Of a stretch of 24,567 bases of DNA, positions 1 through 7,455 are shown in pieces (position 1 is the stretch's first letter; every line of letters starts with the position of its first letter). The notes beneath the pieces are model-generated. The model made no database searches and was not told where the DNA came from. It was given only the letters and a program-made list of their open reading frames with translations. Location of the stretch: contig NZ_JAKJSQ010000059.1 in the NCBI RefSeq assembly GCF_050337105.1, forward strand, positions 1-24,567, given 5' to 3'. Both the position numbers and the translations under genes were made by a program. This DNA is from Aliivibrio_A kagoshimensis. GTDB lineage: Bacteria; Pseudomonadota; Gammaproteobacteria; Enterobacterales; Vibrionaceae.

Positions 1-282
1 CTAATTAATAATATTGAAATTAGCGATAAAAAACCACAGCAGATTGATAAGTTGGGTCTTGAACTTGAAATAAGAAAGTTTGATTTTTTTGAGAAGTCTA
101 ATTTAAATAAATTTGATGAAGTTGAAGCTTACTTGAATGAATATAATAGTAAAGAGTTAGCATTCATAATAAAATATTTAAAATTCCCATATAATCGTTC
201 AAAATCAAAGAAAACGCTGATTGATGACATTGTAGACCAACTTAAAAAAAGAACTGAGAATGTTTTCAGAAATCACGAATAA
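1..282 (+). CDS. C-terminal part of an AT-rich accessory protein (moron), partial
   Basis: The reading frame is open from the first base of the window to the stop at 280-282, so this is the last 93 codons of a longer gene; the internal TTG at 52 need not be a start. I do not recognise the protein. The visible part is acidic and lysine-rich. Its last about 50 residues, around ELAFIIKYLKFPYNRSKSKK and LIDDIVDQL, resemble a small helix-extended-loop-helix SAP/Rho-N-like fold, which often binds nucleic acid; this is inference. Base composition is far more AT-rich than the phage structural genes. It sits where P2 relatives carry accessory genes such as tin and old, just outside the cos-portal end, which suggests a lysogeny-expressed cargo gene, possibly for defence. 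Function unknown. Confidence 0.6.
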   Translation, partial: LINNIEISDKKPQQIDKLGLELEIRKFDFFEKSNLNKFDEVEAYLNEYNSKELAFIIKYLKFPYNRSKSKKTLIDDIVDQLKKRTENVFRNHE

Positions 283-297
283 AAAATAACAGACAAG

Positions 298-325
298 AAT
301 AGGTGCTATGTTGCTAGCACCTATT
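298..325. terminator. Perfect 11-bp hairpin after the accessory gene
   Basis: Positions 298-308 (AATAGGTGCTA) and 315-325 (TAGCACCTATT) are exact reverse complements around a 6-nt loop, 15 bases after the accessory gene stop. No strong T-run follows on the plus strand; on the minus strand the exit side is T-rich. It probably ends transcription of the accessory gene, perhaps in both directions. Confidence 0.6.
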
Positions 326-480
326 CAATTACTACTTATAACACATGTTAATTTCCTGATTAAATCTTCATTAACTACACCCACACTAAGTGAAACTGAC
401 CTCACGGAAATCGCACTCCTCCTACCCGCCTGCGACGTAAAAACGGTCACTTTTTTTGCAGTTTTGAGTTCTTCATTTCT

Positions 481-505
481 GCGCCAGGCGAGCAGGGTAG
501 TGATT
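481..505 (+). other. Candidate cos (cohesive end) site
   Basis: The stretch GGCGAGCAGGG (488-498) on the plus strand resembles the start of the P2 cohesive end, recalled as GGCGAGGCGGGGAAAGCAC, in the same orientation relative to the portal gene. A second GC-rich patch at 412-436 has a similar core (CCCGCC) in reverse orientation and is the alternative. Matches are short, so this is a positional suggestion only. Confidence 0.3.
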
Positions 506-519
506 GGCTAGAGAGCCCT

Positions 520-554
520 TGTATACAGGGTTCTTCATCGTTTTGGTGTATACA
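520..554. repeat. Two TGTATACA palindromes 27 bp apart
   Basis: The self-complementary octamer TGTATACA occurs at 520-527 and 547-554. The first copy lies inside a larger dyad (CCCT, then the core, then AGGG). They could be binding sites for the small terminase, a host factor or a repressor; nothing in the sequence decides between these. Confidence 0.6.
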
Positions 555-579
555 AAAACTGTCAATTCTTCGAAATTCA

Positions 580-727
580 AAACTGAAAAGTTGAAATTTA
601 TTTCACCTTATTTCAGTTTAAAAGATCTCGAACTTGGCAATACAAATAATTAAGTTGTTGATATCATTGGTCGTGTTGCGCTTTGCGTCATATTATTAAC
701 GATCTTGGAAGATCTCGAAACGATCTC
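580..727. repeat. Inverted repeat and iterated GATCT motifs downstream of portal gene
   Basis: AAACTGAAA (580-588) and TTTCAGTTT (611-619) are exact inverted repeats. AAGATCTCGAA occurs at 622-632 and 709-719. GATCTT or GATCTC occurs at 624, 701, 711 and 722; the last three are 10 and 11 bp apart, close to one helical turn. The hairpin at 701-714 could help end the leftward portal transcript, but no U-tract is present. Confidence 0.55.
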
Positions 728-807
728 TTAAATATGCTTGAAGCCTTATACAGCAAGACTTCATGGCAAAAAGTAAAACTGAAATAAACTGCAGTGTAAA
801 AACGAGT

Positions 808-1812
808 TTAAATAGCCTCCCCATTAGACAGATTGAACTCAAAATGTAAGCTTTTCGGCACTTCACTGTCGTTGTTGACCGCATCCATAAACATACTGCA
901 GGCAGGTATCACTTCATTTTGCGTGTACACCTGGTTAAATTTGATGGGGTCGCCACGCGTACCACCATTTGGAATAATGGCCGCGAGCTCAACAGGGAAG
1001 CGGTGACCAGTTAGCACTTCTTGCGCGGTTACGTTCTTTATCTTCTCGAACTCATCTTTGGTCGCAATGTCACCAACTGGGATTAATTGAATTCCTTTCT
1101 CTTTACCGTTGGGGATATTAATGAACATCGAACGAAAGTTACCAACACCACGGCTTGATGCCATCTTCTCTTTTAAATCACTCTCATCATCTTTACTCAG
1201 GTTCGGGTCTGTTGCGTAAAAAATGAAGCCCATATGCAAACCGTTCTTGTAGTATCGGCGACGGAATGTGGTCGCGTCACTATTAAGAAGCGCAGATTGA
1301 ACACAACCTAAGTAATCTGGTGAGCCATACACTTGTTGTGCAGGGTCATACTGCTTAATAAAGATAATGTCATCGGCTTTGTAAGCTCTCTTTTTATCGT
1401 CACGTTCTAATAACCAGTAATTACCTTTTTTGTTCTTACGCAAATACATTGCAGGTAGGGGATGCAACCGAACCACACGGCCAAAGTGATCTCTGATTTT
1501 TAAAATAGCCGTATCACCGAACTCTAAAAAATCATGCACTGCAGCTTGCACCTGCTGTTTAAGCATTCCACCTTTCATGAATCGACCTGAGATCATGTTA
1601 CGTCGAGCCATCAAAATAGAACCGTGGTAAGCATTCGCCCTGGTGAGCTTGTTTAACCCGGTTCTGTCGAGTGGAGGTTCCCAATAATCATCAGTGTCAT
1701 TATAGAAAAGCTCACTGTATTCATAGTTGTTAAATCCACTGTCCATAATCTCTGGCTGCCCAAAGGTGAACATCAAACTGTCGTTATTCTCTGTCGGTTG
1801 TGTATCGGTCAT
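808..1812 (-). CDS. Phage portal protein (P2 gpQ family)
   Basis: 334 aa, close to the 344 aa of P2 gpQ. Portal proteins form the dodecameric ring at the capsid vertex through which DNA enters and to which the tail attaches. Family features include the N-terminal segment WEPPLDRTGLNKLTRANAYH, the stretch AAVHDFLEFGDTAI, and DDIIFIKQYDPAQQVYGSPDYLG typical of the P2/HP1-type PBSX portal family. The ATG at 1812 overlaps the terminase stop as ATGA and is preferred; an upstream TTG at 1827 would add five residues. Coupled translation with the terminase on the leftward operon fits P2, where P and Q share a divergent late promoter. The gene runs into the presumed cos region. Confidence 0.95.
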   Translation of the reverse strand: MTDTQPTENNDSLMFTFGQPEIMDSGFNNYEYSELFYNDTDDYWEPPLDRTGLNKLTRANAYHGSILMARRNMISGRFMKGGMLKQQVQAAVHDFLEFGDTAILKIRDHFGRVVRLHPLPAMYLRKNKKGNYWLLERDDKKRAYKADDIIFIKQYDPAQQVYGSPDYLGCVQSALLNSDATTFRRRYYKNGLHMGFIFYATDPNLSKDDESDLKEKMASSRGVGNFRSMFINIPNGKEKGIQLIPVGDIATKDEFEKIKNVTAQEVLTGHRFPVELAAIIPNGGTRGDPIKFNQVYTQNEVIPACSMFMDAVNNDSEVPKSLHFEFNLSNGEAI

Positions 1813-3593
1813 GCGCAGGTCTGCCAAGTTGATTTACGTTGTTGTTGGTGATCGAGCGGCTCATTAATAATGGCGTGAGAAATAGCCCAAAATGCATCAG
1901 CATGGCCTGTGGTTTCACTTCGCTCGGCTTTGAATGTCATCATGTTGCCGCTGTTGGTACTGGTTCGTTTAATAGCCATGAACGCCATCGCAATGTCTTT
2001 ATGTTCAGCATCAAAAGTCAGTCGACCACTTTCAATCACATCAATCATTTTCAAAACGAGCCGGTTCTTGTTTTCATTGCTGTAATGGATGGCCACCGCT
2101 TCACGTGGGTATTTTGCTTGCACTAAATCCCATACGCCGCCACCAATACCCGTGGTATCCACACCAATATAGGTCACGTTATAACGCTGAAATACCTTAT
2201 CTATCTGCGACACATGGTGCTGAAAATTAAGACCACGCCAATAGTGTTTCTCTAGCACTCTAAATTGCTCAGGTGCAACGATTGGTGGGGCAATTACAAC
2301 CAAACATGCATTATCTCTGGTTCGTGATGGGTCATAACCTAACCACACCTCTCGACGGCCAAAAGGGGATGGCGCATTAGGCTTATAATCTCGCCACCGG
2401 CTTATATCAATCATGCACTTTTCAAGATCGTTAAACTTGAAAACAGAGTGTGAATCATCAACGAAAATACACATGAACAAGTTATCAAAATCAGACTTGT
2501 TGTATTCATCCCGAAGTTCATCAATATCAAAAAGCTCACAGCCACCTTTTACGGCATCCTCTATGGTGACGATGTAACGCCACTGTTTGTCTGGGCAGAC
2601 AATCCCTTTTTGCATCTGCTTGAATGATGGGAACTCAAGGCTTTCACGAGAACTACGGCCTTTCTTCCAAGAGTCACCAGTCCAAAATGGATACGCCGCA
2701 TGTACTTTACTAGATGGCGTTGAGAAATACGTTTTACGCCATTTAGTGTGCGTAGCCATCGCCGAAGCCAGTTTATTAAGTTCATCAAACTTGGGTATCC
2801 AGAAATACTCATCGATGTAGACGTGCCCATGATAACTTTGCGCCGTTTTACTATTGGTTGATAAGAACCGAAGTTCGGCGCCATTTGATAGTACGATTGG
2901 ATTGCCAGTGAGCTCGATGTCTAAGAACTCTTTGGCCAACGCAATAATGTAACTCCTAAACACCTCCGCCTGGGCGCGAGAAGCTGATAAGAAAATCTGG
3001 TTGTCGCCGGTTAAAATGGCATCCTCTAATGCCTCACCAGCAAAGTAGTATGTGGCACCAATTTGTCGAGACTTTAGGATATTTCGAATACGCTGATGCA
3101 AGTTATCGCGCATGGTTAACTGATATTTGAACAGAGAGTTATGCCAATCTTTAAAGCTCTCTTTGCTCAGTTCAGAGATGTCATTTTTGCCAGCCTTTCC
3201 TTTTTTCTTCTTCTTGCTAGTAGATTGTGAACAGCTCTGTTTTTTACTGACTGGTTTTGGAGGCTCATCCTCTGAAAACTCATTACCACGGTTCTTTTTA
3301 AGCTCTAATTCAACACGCTGTTTTTTAAGTTTTACGTGATGCTCTATAAGCTTGGTGAGTTCTTTTAACTGCTGATCGGTTTTCTCCGGTAGTGCTAATA
3401 ACATCTCCACTCTACGAGCTATCGACTCTTCAATAGAATTTTCTCGAAGCGAATCACGCCAGCCGTACTTATCAGCCCAATAGTAAATAATACGATCACT
3501 ATTTAGCTTAAGTTCAGCAGCGATTTCGCTCGGGGTCCATGTACGCATATAAAGGCTTTTCGCCGCGTCTCTAATTTCTTTTGTGTATGCCAT
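1809..3593 (-). CDS. Terminase large subunit, ATPase and nuclease (P2 gpP family)
   Basis: 594 aa from the ATG at 3593, against 590 for P2 gpP. It cuts concatemeric or circular DNA at cos and pumps it into the prohead. In order: an N-terminal helix-turn-helix (about residues 15-40, WTPSEIAAELKLNSDRIIYY), a lysine-rich linker (about 120-135), a Walker A-like motif SRQIGAT (175-181), Walker B VYIDE with D261-E262, and a C-terminal RNase H-like nuclease with candidate metal ligands D421 (GYDPS), D479 (VDTTG) and D566 (HADAF). The frame stays open upstream to a TTG at 3686, which would add 31 residues including a second ATG at 3611, but P2-like length and the typical MAYTKEIRDAA start favour 3593. 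Works with the small terminase encoded at 5677. Confidence 0.95.
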   Translation of the reverse strand: MAYTKEIRDAAKSLYMRTWTPSEIAAELKLNSDRIIYYWADKYGWRDSLRENSIEESIARRVEMLLALPEKTDQQLKELTKLIEHHVKLKKQRVELELKKNRGNEFSEDEPPKPVSKKQSCSQSTSKKKKKGKAGKNDISELSKESFKDWHNSLFKYQLTMRDNLHQRIRNILKSRQIGATYYFAGEALEDAILTGDNQIFLSASRAQAEVFRSYIIALAKEFLDIELTGNPIVLSNGAELRFLSTNSKTAQSYHGHVYIDEYFWIPKFDELNKLASAMATHTKWRKTYFSTPSSKVHAAYPFWTGDSWKKGRSSRESLEFPSFKQMQKGIVCPDKQWRYIVTIEDAVKGGCELFDIDELRDEYNKSDFDNLFMCIFVDDSHSVFKFNDLEKCMIDISRWRDYKPNAPSPFGRREVWLGYDPSRTRDNACLVVIAPPIVAPEQFRVLEKHYWRGLNFQHHVSQIDKVFQRYNVTYIGVDTTGIGGGVWDLVQAKYPREAVAIHYSNENKNRLVLKMIDVIESGRLTFDAEHKDIAMAFMAIKRTSTNSGNMMTFKAERSETTGHADAFWAISHAIINEPLDHQQQRKSTWQTCA

Positions 3594-3764
3594 AAACCCG
3601 ATAATACCCATCAAATTGTTGTAAATAGTGAGGGTAACTTCCGATAAATTCTGTTTTGAGTCATATCCGAATTTGTTGGAATTCAATCGAATGATTTCCC
3701 TTTCTCAAGCTCGTATTCTTGCCGTTAATCGATATCTACTGACAGACATCTAAGAGTAAAAAGC
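3594..3764. promoter_or_regulatory. Divergent late promoter region
   Basis: The 171 bp between the leftward terminase and the rightward scaffold gene must drive both late operons, as the PP/PO region does in P2. I find no match to the P2 Ogr/Delta box (TGT-N12-ACA) and no strong sigma-70 promoter, so the activator is probably different. A purine-rich ribosome site (AAGAG) lies 8 nt before the scaffold ATG. Part of this segment would become coding if the terminase used its upstream TTG at 3686. Confidence 0.5.
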
Positions 3765-4679
3765 ATGAGTAAACAGACAGGTTGGAAAATCGCTGCAACG
3801 GAAGGGGCCACCATTGATGGTCGCACCATCACTAAGCAGTGGATTGAAGATATGGCAGACCAATATTCAATGACTGAATATGGTGCGCTTATCTGGCCTG
3901 AGCATGCCCGTAGCCGGTGGGATAAATTTGAAGGTAAAAACTGGGGAACTGTCGACGAAGTTAAATCTGAAAAGCGCGCGGGTAAGTACCGCCTTTTAGT
4001 AAAAATCACACCCAACAAATACTTACTTGCTGCTAATACCGATGGTCAAAAGCTATTCATGTCCATTGAACCCGATCCTGATTTTTGTGGTAGTGGTCGC
4101 TGCTATTTGATGGGGCTAGCTGTTACCGATTCCCCGGCCTCTACTGGAACCACACTCCTTAAATTCTCAAAAAACACTGATGAAGAATTTAGCCATGAGT
4201 ACAGCCAATTAGAAGAGTTAGATTTAAGCGACGTTTTGCAAAGAGATCACAGCTTGATTGCTAGTGCGTTTTCAACGATTGCTAATTTCTTCAGCTCCGG
4301 CGGCCAATTACCCACTATTGAACAAACCACTTCTGAAACCGATGAGGAAGAAGACCCTATGAACAAAGAGCAGTTTAACCAAATGATGGGCAAGCTGGAG
4401 ACGATTGAAGAGAAGCAAACTGAACTTGAATCAAAACAAACCGAGTTTTCCACTCAGGTAAAACAGTTCTCTGCAGCACCTAATCAAGAACCAGAACCAA
4501 AGAAAGAAGAGGGCGAATCCGAAGCCATTACTTCTGAGCAGTTCGGTCAGTTATCAAGCAAGTTAGATACATTACTGACTAAGCAAGGTGACATGGAAAC
4601 CCAATTTAATGCACTTAAACAAGAAGTGCCCAACCAAGAGCCGAAAGGTGAAGGCCAATCATCGGCGGAGGCACTTTAA
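3765..4679 (+). CDS. Capsid scaffolding protein with serine protease domain (P2 gpO family)
   Basis: 304 aa (P2 gpO is 284). It guides prohead assembly, then cleaves itself and the other head proteins. The N-terminal half is the protease: D18 (TIDGRTI), H47 (PEHAR) and S100 (FMSIEP) align with the Asp-His-Ser triad of P2 gpO, and LMGLAVTDSPAS is the conserved family block after the serine. The C-terminal part (about 195-304) is charged, glutamine- and glutamate-rich and coiled-coil-like, as expected for the scaffold. Two similar segments there (around EQFNQMMGKLETIEEKQTE and EQFGQLSSKLDTLLTKQGD) look like an internal duplication. An in-frame ATG at 4359 with a GAGGAAG ribosome site could give a separate scaffold fragment. 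The stop overlaps the capsid start as TAATG. Confidence 0.95.
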   Translation: MSKQTGWKIAATEGATIDGRTITKQWIEDMADQYSMTEYGALIWPEHARSRWDKFEGKNWGTVDEVKSEKRAGKYRLLVKITPNKYLLAANTDGQKLFMSIEPDPDFCGSGRCYLMGLAVTDSPASTGTTLLKFSKNTDEEFSHEYSQLEELDLSDVLQRDHSLIASAFSTIANFFSSGGQLPTIEQTTSETDEEEDPMNKEQFNQMMGKLETIEEKQTELESKQTEFSTQVKQFSAAPNQEPEPKKEEGESEAITSEQFGQLSSKLDTLLTKQGDMETQFNALKQEVPNQEPKGEGQSSAEAL

Positions 4680-5674
4680 TGTTTAATGCACAAGCCACAA
4701 CATACTTACAGAAGTACTGCGAATCTGTCGCCAAAGCTGCCATTGTTGCAGGCGTAAATACGGCAGAGCTTTTTACAATATCACCTGTCATTGAAACTAA
4801 GCTGCGCCAAGCTATCGTACATTCAGACTCATTTTTAAATCTGATTTCAGTACAAAGTGTTGACCAAATCAAAGGCCAAGTTGTCGATGTTGGTACCGGA
4901 GCACTGTTAACGGGTCGTGTTAAAGATGGGCGTTTTCGCTCAAAGCTTGGCATGGATGGAAATACTTTTGAGTTGGTTGAAACCGATTCATGCGCCGCGA
5001 TCATGTGGGCAACGTTAACACTGTGGGCAAACTCTGGTAGCTCTGGTGAATTCATTAAATTGATGAACGCTGCCATCACCCGAAACTATGCGCTCGATAT
5101 GCTGCGTGTAGGTTTCCACGGTACCAGTATCGCGTTAACAACTGATCCTGCAACCAATCCAAATGGTGAAGATGTTAACAAAGGTTGGCTAACTATTGCG
5201 AAAGAGAAAGCAGCAGCTCAAGTATTAGCCTCTGCCGTTATCGATCCAACTGGTGTCGCTGCCAATTCATATAAGAATCTTGATAGCCTGGTTAACGATC
5301 TGAAGAACACCACCATTCACGAAGTACATCGTGGTAACCCTGATTTGGTGGCATTGATTGGTTCAGACTTAGTGGCTTCAGAGCAGCACCGTTTGCTTGA
5401 AGCTGCAGACACACCAACCGAAAACAAATCAGCTCAGAGCCTTGCAACCACTGTCGCTGGTATGAAGGTGTATACGCCGCCATTCTTCAAACCCAATCAG
5501 ATTTGGATTACCAGCTTGAAGAACCTGCAAATCTTAACGCAGAAGGGCACACAGTGGCGTAAGGCCCGTAATGAAGAAGACCGTAAGCAGTTTGAAAACT
5601 CTTATCTTCGAATGGAAGGTTACGCGATTGGTGATCTTGATAAATTTGCAGCTATTGAAAGTGTGACGGTTTAA
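4679..5674 (+). CDS. Major capsid protein (P2 gpN family)
   Basis: 331 aa (P2 gpN is 357). HK97-fold shell protein of the icosahedral head, presumably trimmed at its N-terminus by the gpO-like protease. Family blocks include the N-terminal YLQKYCESVAKAA, the segment LRVGFHGTSIA followed by DPATNPNGEDVNKGWL, and IHEVHRGNPDLVALIGSDL. A GGAGG ribosome site sits about 8 nt before the ATG, consistent with the high expression needed. Immediately follows the scaffold and precedes the small terminase, as in P2. Confidence 0.96.
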   Translation: MFNAQATTYLQKYCESVAKAAIVAGVNTAELFTISPVIETKLRQAIVHSDSFLNLISVQSVDQIKGQVVDVGTGALLTGRVKDGRFRSKLGMDGNTFELVETDSCAAIMWATLTLWANSGSSGEFIKLMNAAITRNYALDMLRVGFHGTSIALTTDPATNPNGEDVNKGWLTIAKEKAAAQVLASAVIDPTGVAANSYKNLDSLVNDLKNTTIHEVHRGNPDLVALIGSDLVASEQHRLLEAADTPTENKSAQSLATTVAGMKVYTPPFFKPNQIWITSLKNLQILTQKGTQWRKARNEEDRKQFENSYLRMEGYAIGDLDKFAAIESVTV

Positions 5675-5676
5675 CT

Positions 5677-6387
5677 ATGGCTAGTCCTTTAGCGAAACAA
5701 CGCCAGGCACTCATTTCCAAGGCAGCACCAACACCCATCACCGAAACGGGGGTTGATACCGCGAAAAGTTTACACCTTCATCTATTGGACCTAGAAACAG
5801 ACATTCGTTTCCTATCTGGTTTCAATCGAATTGAAGACAAAATCAAGCACAAGCGTGAAGTGTTAGTGCCGAAGTATCGCCCGTATGTCACCGCGTATTT
5901 GGAATCGGGTGAACAGTACGATAACCCTGTATTTGCGCAGCTGATCATCTGGTTATTTGATATTGAAGATCTCGAAACCGCAATTGATTGGTGTGATAAA
6001 GCCATTGAACGCGAGCTTGATACACCAGAGCGATTCAACCGAGACTTTGCCACTTTCTGCTCAGATGAAGTGCTCAAGTGGTCGGAGAAAATGGCCAATC
6101 AAGGTCACAGCGTAGAACCATATTTCACTGATGTGTTTTATAAGGTTCGAGAGACCTGGCGCATTAATGAAAAGCTCACCGCTAAATGGTTTAAGTTTGC
6201 AGGTTTACACCTATTGCGTGATAGCGATGGAGAGCCCAAAGCAACCGCAGTGGGTGACATTGAAGTGTTAGAAAAAGCCTTGAACTACCTCGAAGAAGCC
6301 GACAAGCAGTATGCCAACGTAGGTGTAAAAACCATGATGGATAAGATACAGCAACGCATTCGAGCGATTCAAGAAGGGCGTTTATAG
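5677..6387 (+). CDS. Terminase small subunit (P2 gpM family)
   Basis: 236 aa (P2 gpM is 247). Recognises the phage DNA near cos and hands it to the large subunit. The sequence is largely helical with the family segments LHLHLLDLETDIRFLSGF, VLVPKYRPYVTAYL and, near the C-terminus, ALNYLEEADKQYANVGVKT, matching the end-opsin-like gpM pattern. It begins 2 bp after the capsid stop. Its own binding targets may be the repeats near 520-727. The gene is followed by an unusual 118 bp gap. Confidence 0.93.
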   Translation: MASPLAKQRQALISKAAPTPITETGVDTAKSLHLHLLDLETDIRFLSGFNRIEDKIKHKREVLVPKYRPYVTAYLESGEQYDNPVFAQLIIWLFDIEDLETAIDWCDKAIERELDTPERFNRDFATFCSDEVLKWSEKMANQGHSVEPYFTDVFYKVRETWRINEKLTAKWFKFAGLHLLRDSDGEPKATAVGDIEVLEKALNYLEEADKQYANVGVKTMMDKIQQRIRAIQEGRL

Positions 6388-6505
6388 ACTCCTAAGCCGT
6401 CGCGCCTCGGCTGACGAGGAAGAACACGTAATTCATTACTTTGTTTATTCCGTCGACTCAGTGGCGAGAGGCGCACCTATTTCGAACTAGCGTTAAGGAA
6501 GCAGT
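6388..6505 (+). other. Structured 118-bp gap in the head operon
   Basis: No start codon gives a credible ORF here. GCGCCTC (6402-6408) pairs exactly with GAGGCGC (6468-6474), and inside it CTGA (6411-6414) can pair with TCAG (6458-6461) and CGA (6415-6417) with TCG (6453-6455). A smaller alternative hairpin is CCTCG/CGAGG (6405-6419). It stands out because other neighbouring genes in this operon touch or overlap. A possible RNA regulatory or processing element. Confidence 0.5.
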
Positions 6506-6970
6506 ATGTTTAATGGCTCACCAACTACGGACTATCAAAACACCGTAATCGAGAACGATGGCTTTTGGCCTAACTTGAATGCCGGTGATTTTGAAAAACG
6601 TCGTGGCCTGCCTGCTTCCCAAGATAGCGAACGAATTGCCATCGCTGTGGCCAACGCTGCGGCTGAAGTGAACCTGCAGCTTGAAATGCTGAAAACCCAA
6701 TACATGGCAGAGGGCATTGTCAAAGCGGTTGATGTCGTCGCGTTTCCGAAAATTGACGGTAAAAACCGTGTTGTTATCCAGTACGAATCTGCGGTTAATG
6801 CCAGGGCCAAAGCCGATTTACTGCCCGACGTTGCCACCGTTCACCAACGTAAAGAGGGTGACAACTTGGCCAATCGAAGTGAAGAGACAAAAAGCGAACT
6901 ACTGGCAGAGAGTCAGCGCATCATTCGTAACATGTGCGGGCTTAATCGCTCATCAGTGGCTTTGTTATGA
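6506..6970 (+). CDS. Head completion/stabilisation protein (P2 gpL family)
   Basis: 154 aa (P2 gpL is 169). Binds the portal side of the filled head, closes it and prepares it for tail joining. The N-terminal segment VIENDGFWPNLNAGDFEKR and the middle block IAIAVANAAAEVNLQLE are typical of the family. An AAGGA ribosome site lies 8 nt before the ATG at 6506. The gene ends with an ATGA overlap into the next gene, so the two are probably translationally coupled. Confidence 0.93.
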   Translation: MFNGSPTTDYQNTVIENDGFWPNLNAGDFEKRRGLPASQDSERIAIAVANAAAEVNLQLEMLKTQYMAEGIVKAVDVVAFPKIDGKNRVVIQYESAVNARAKADLLPDVATVHQRKEGDNLANRSEETKSELLAESQRIIRNMCGLNRSSVALL

Positions 6971-7455
6971 CTACGCAATATCAAGCGGGCCATAAGTTAC
7001 GTGATTTGAAAGCGCATTTGATTTCGCTCCTGGGCGATAAGATTGCCAAACGCATGAACTGTGAAATGGGGAGTGTGCAGTTGATCTTAAGCCCTAAACA
7101 TATGGGCGAAGGATTCAACATTATGGTTCAGCGTTATGACGTTGATTTTCTCTTTGAAGGCTTCCCGTTTAAAGAGTATGACCCCGCCGTTTTATTCGCC
7201 AACGTGGGTGCGTGGTTAATGGACCATGATAGCGAGCGTGATGATACAGATTTGAGCGGCCCTGACATTGAAATCGTCATGGAAGATGAGAGCAGCGCAG
7301 AGATACTAATCAACCTTGAGTTTGAAGAGGCAGTAAAAGTGATTGAAGACCCAAACGGGCTAGTTCACTGGAATAACAAACGCTGGAGCATTGAAGCGTA
7401 TGAAGTCTACACCGCCAAGCGATTACTTGATGTAACGGTGAATCATCGTGCTTAA
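6967..7455 (+). CDS. Tail completion protein (P2 gpR-like)
   Basis: 162 aa (P2 gpR is 155). Placed between the head completion gene and the S-like gene, exactly as P2 R once the P2 lysis genes X-Y-K-lysABC are removed. Acidic protein; the block DVDFLFEGFPFKEYDPAVLF and the C-terminal YEVYTAKRLLDVTV are the recognisable parts. Gp R-type proteins act at the tail end that joins the head. Identification rests partly on position. It overlaps the next gene by 8 bp. Confidence 0.75.
   Translation: MTTQYQAGHKLRDLKAHLISLLGDKIAKRMNCEMGSVQLILSPKHMGEGFNIMVQRYDVDFLFEGFPFKEYDPAVLFANVGAWLMDHDSERDDTDLSGPDIEIVMEDESSAEILINLEFEEAVKVIEDPNGLVHWNNKRWSIEAYEVYTAKRLLDVTVNHRA

Larger units (their letters stand above)
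326..807. other. Non-coding cos-type region between accessory gene and portal 3' end
   Basis: No convincing gene lies here. It holds two GC-rich patches (412-436 and 481-499) in otherwise AT-rich DNA, two copies of TGTATACA (520-527, 547-554), a 9-bp inverted repeat (580-588 with 611-619), an 11-bp direct repeat AAGATCTCGAA (622-632, 709-719) and a hairpin GATCTT/AAGATC (701-714). In P2 the cohesive-end packaging site lies exactly between the accessory genes and the end of the leftward portal gene, so this is the expected cos region. The function is inferred from position. Confidence 0.5.

Noticed and set aside
308..511. 67-codon plus-strand reading frame after the accessory gene
   Set aside because: It begins inside the hairpin, has no ribosome site, and its composition is not protein-like. 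It crosses the presumed cos region.
3594..3764. P2 Ogr/Delta binding box
   Set aside because: Each TGT in the region was checked for ACA 12 bases on; none matches.
4615..5079. 154-codon minus-strand frame over the capsid start
   Set aside because: Antisense to the scaffold-capsid junction. The capsid frame is strongly supported by family blocks.
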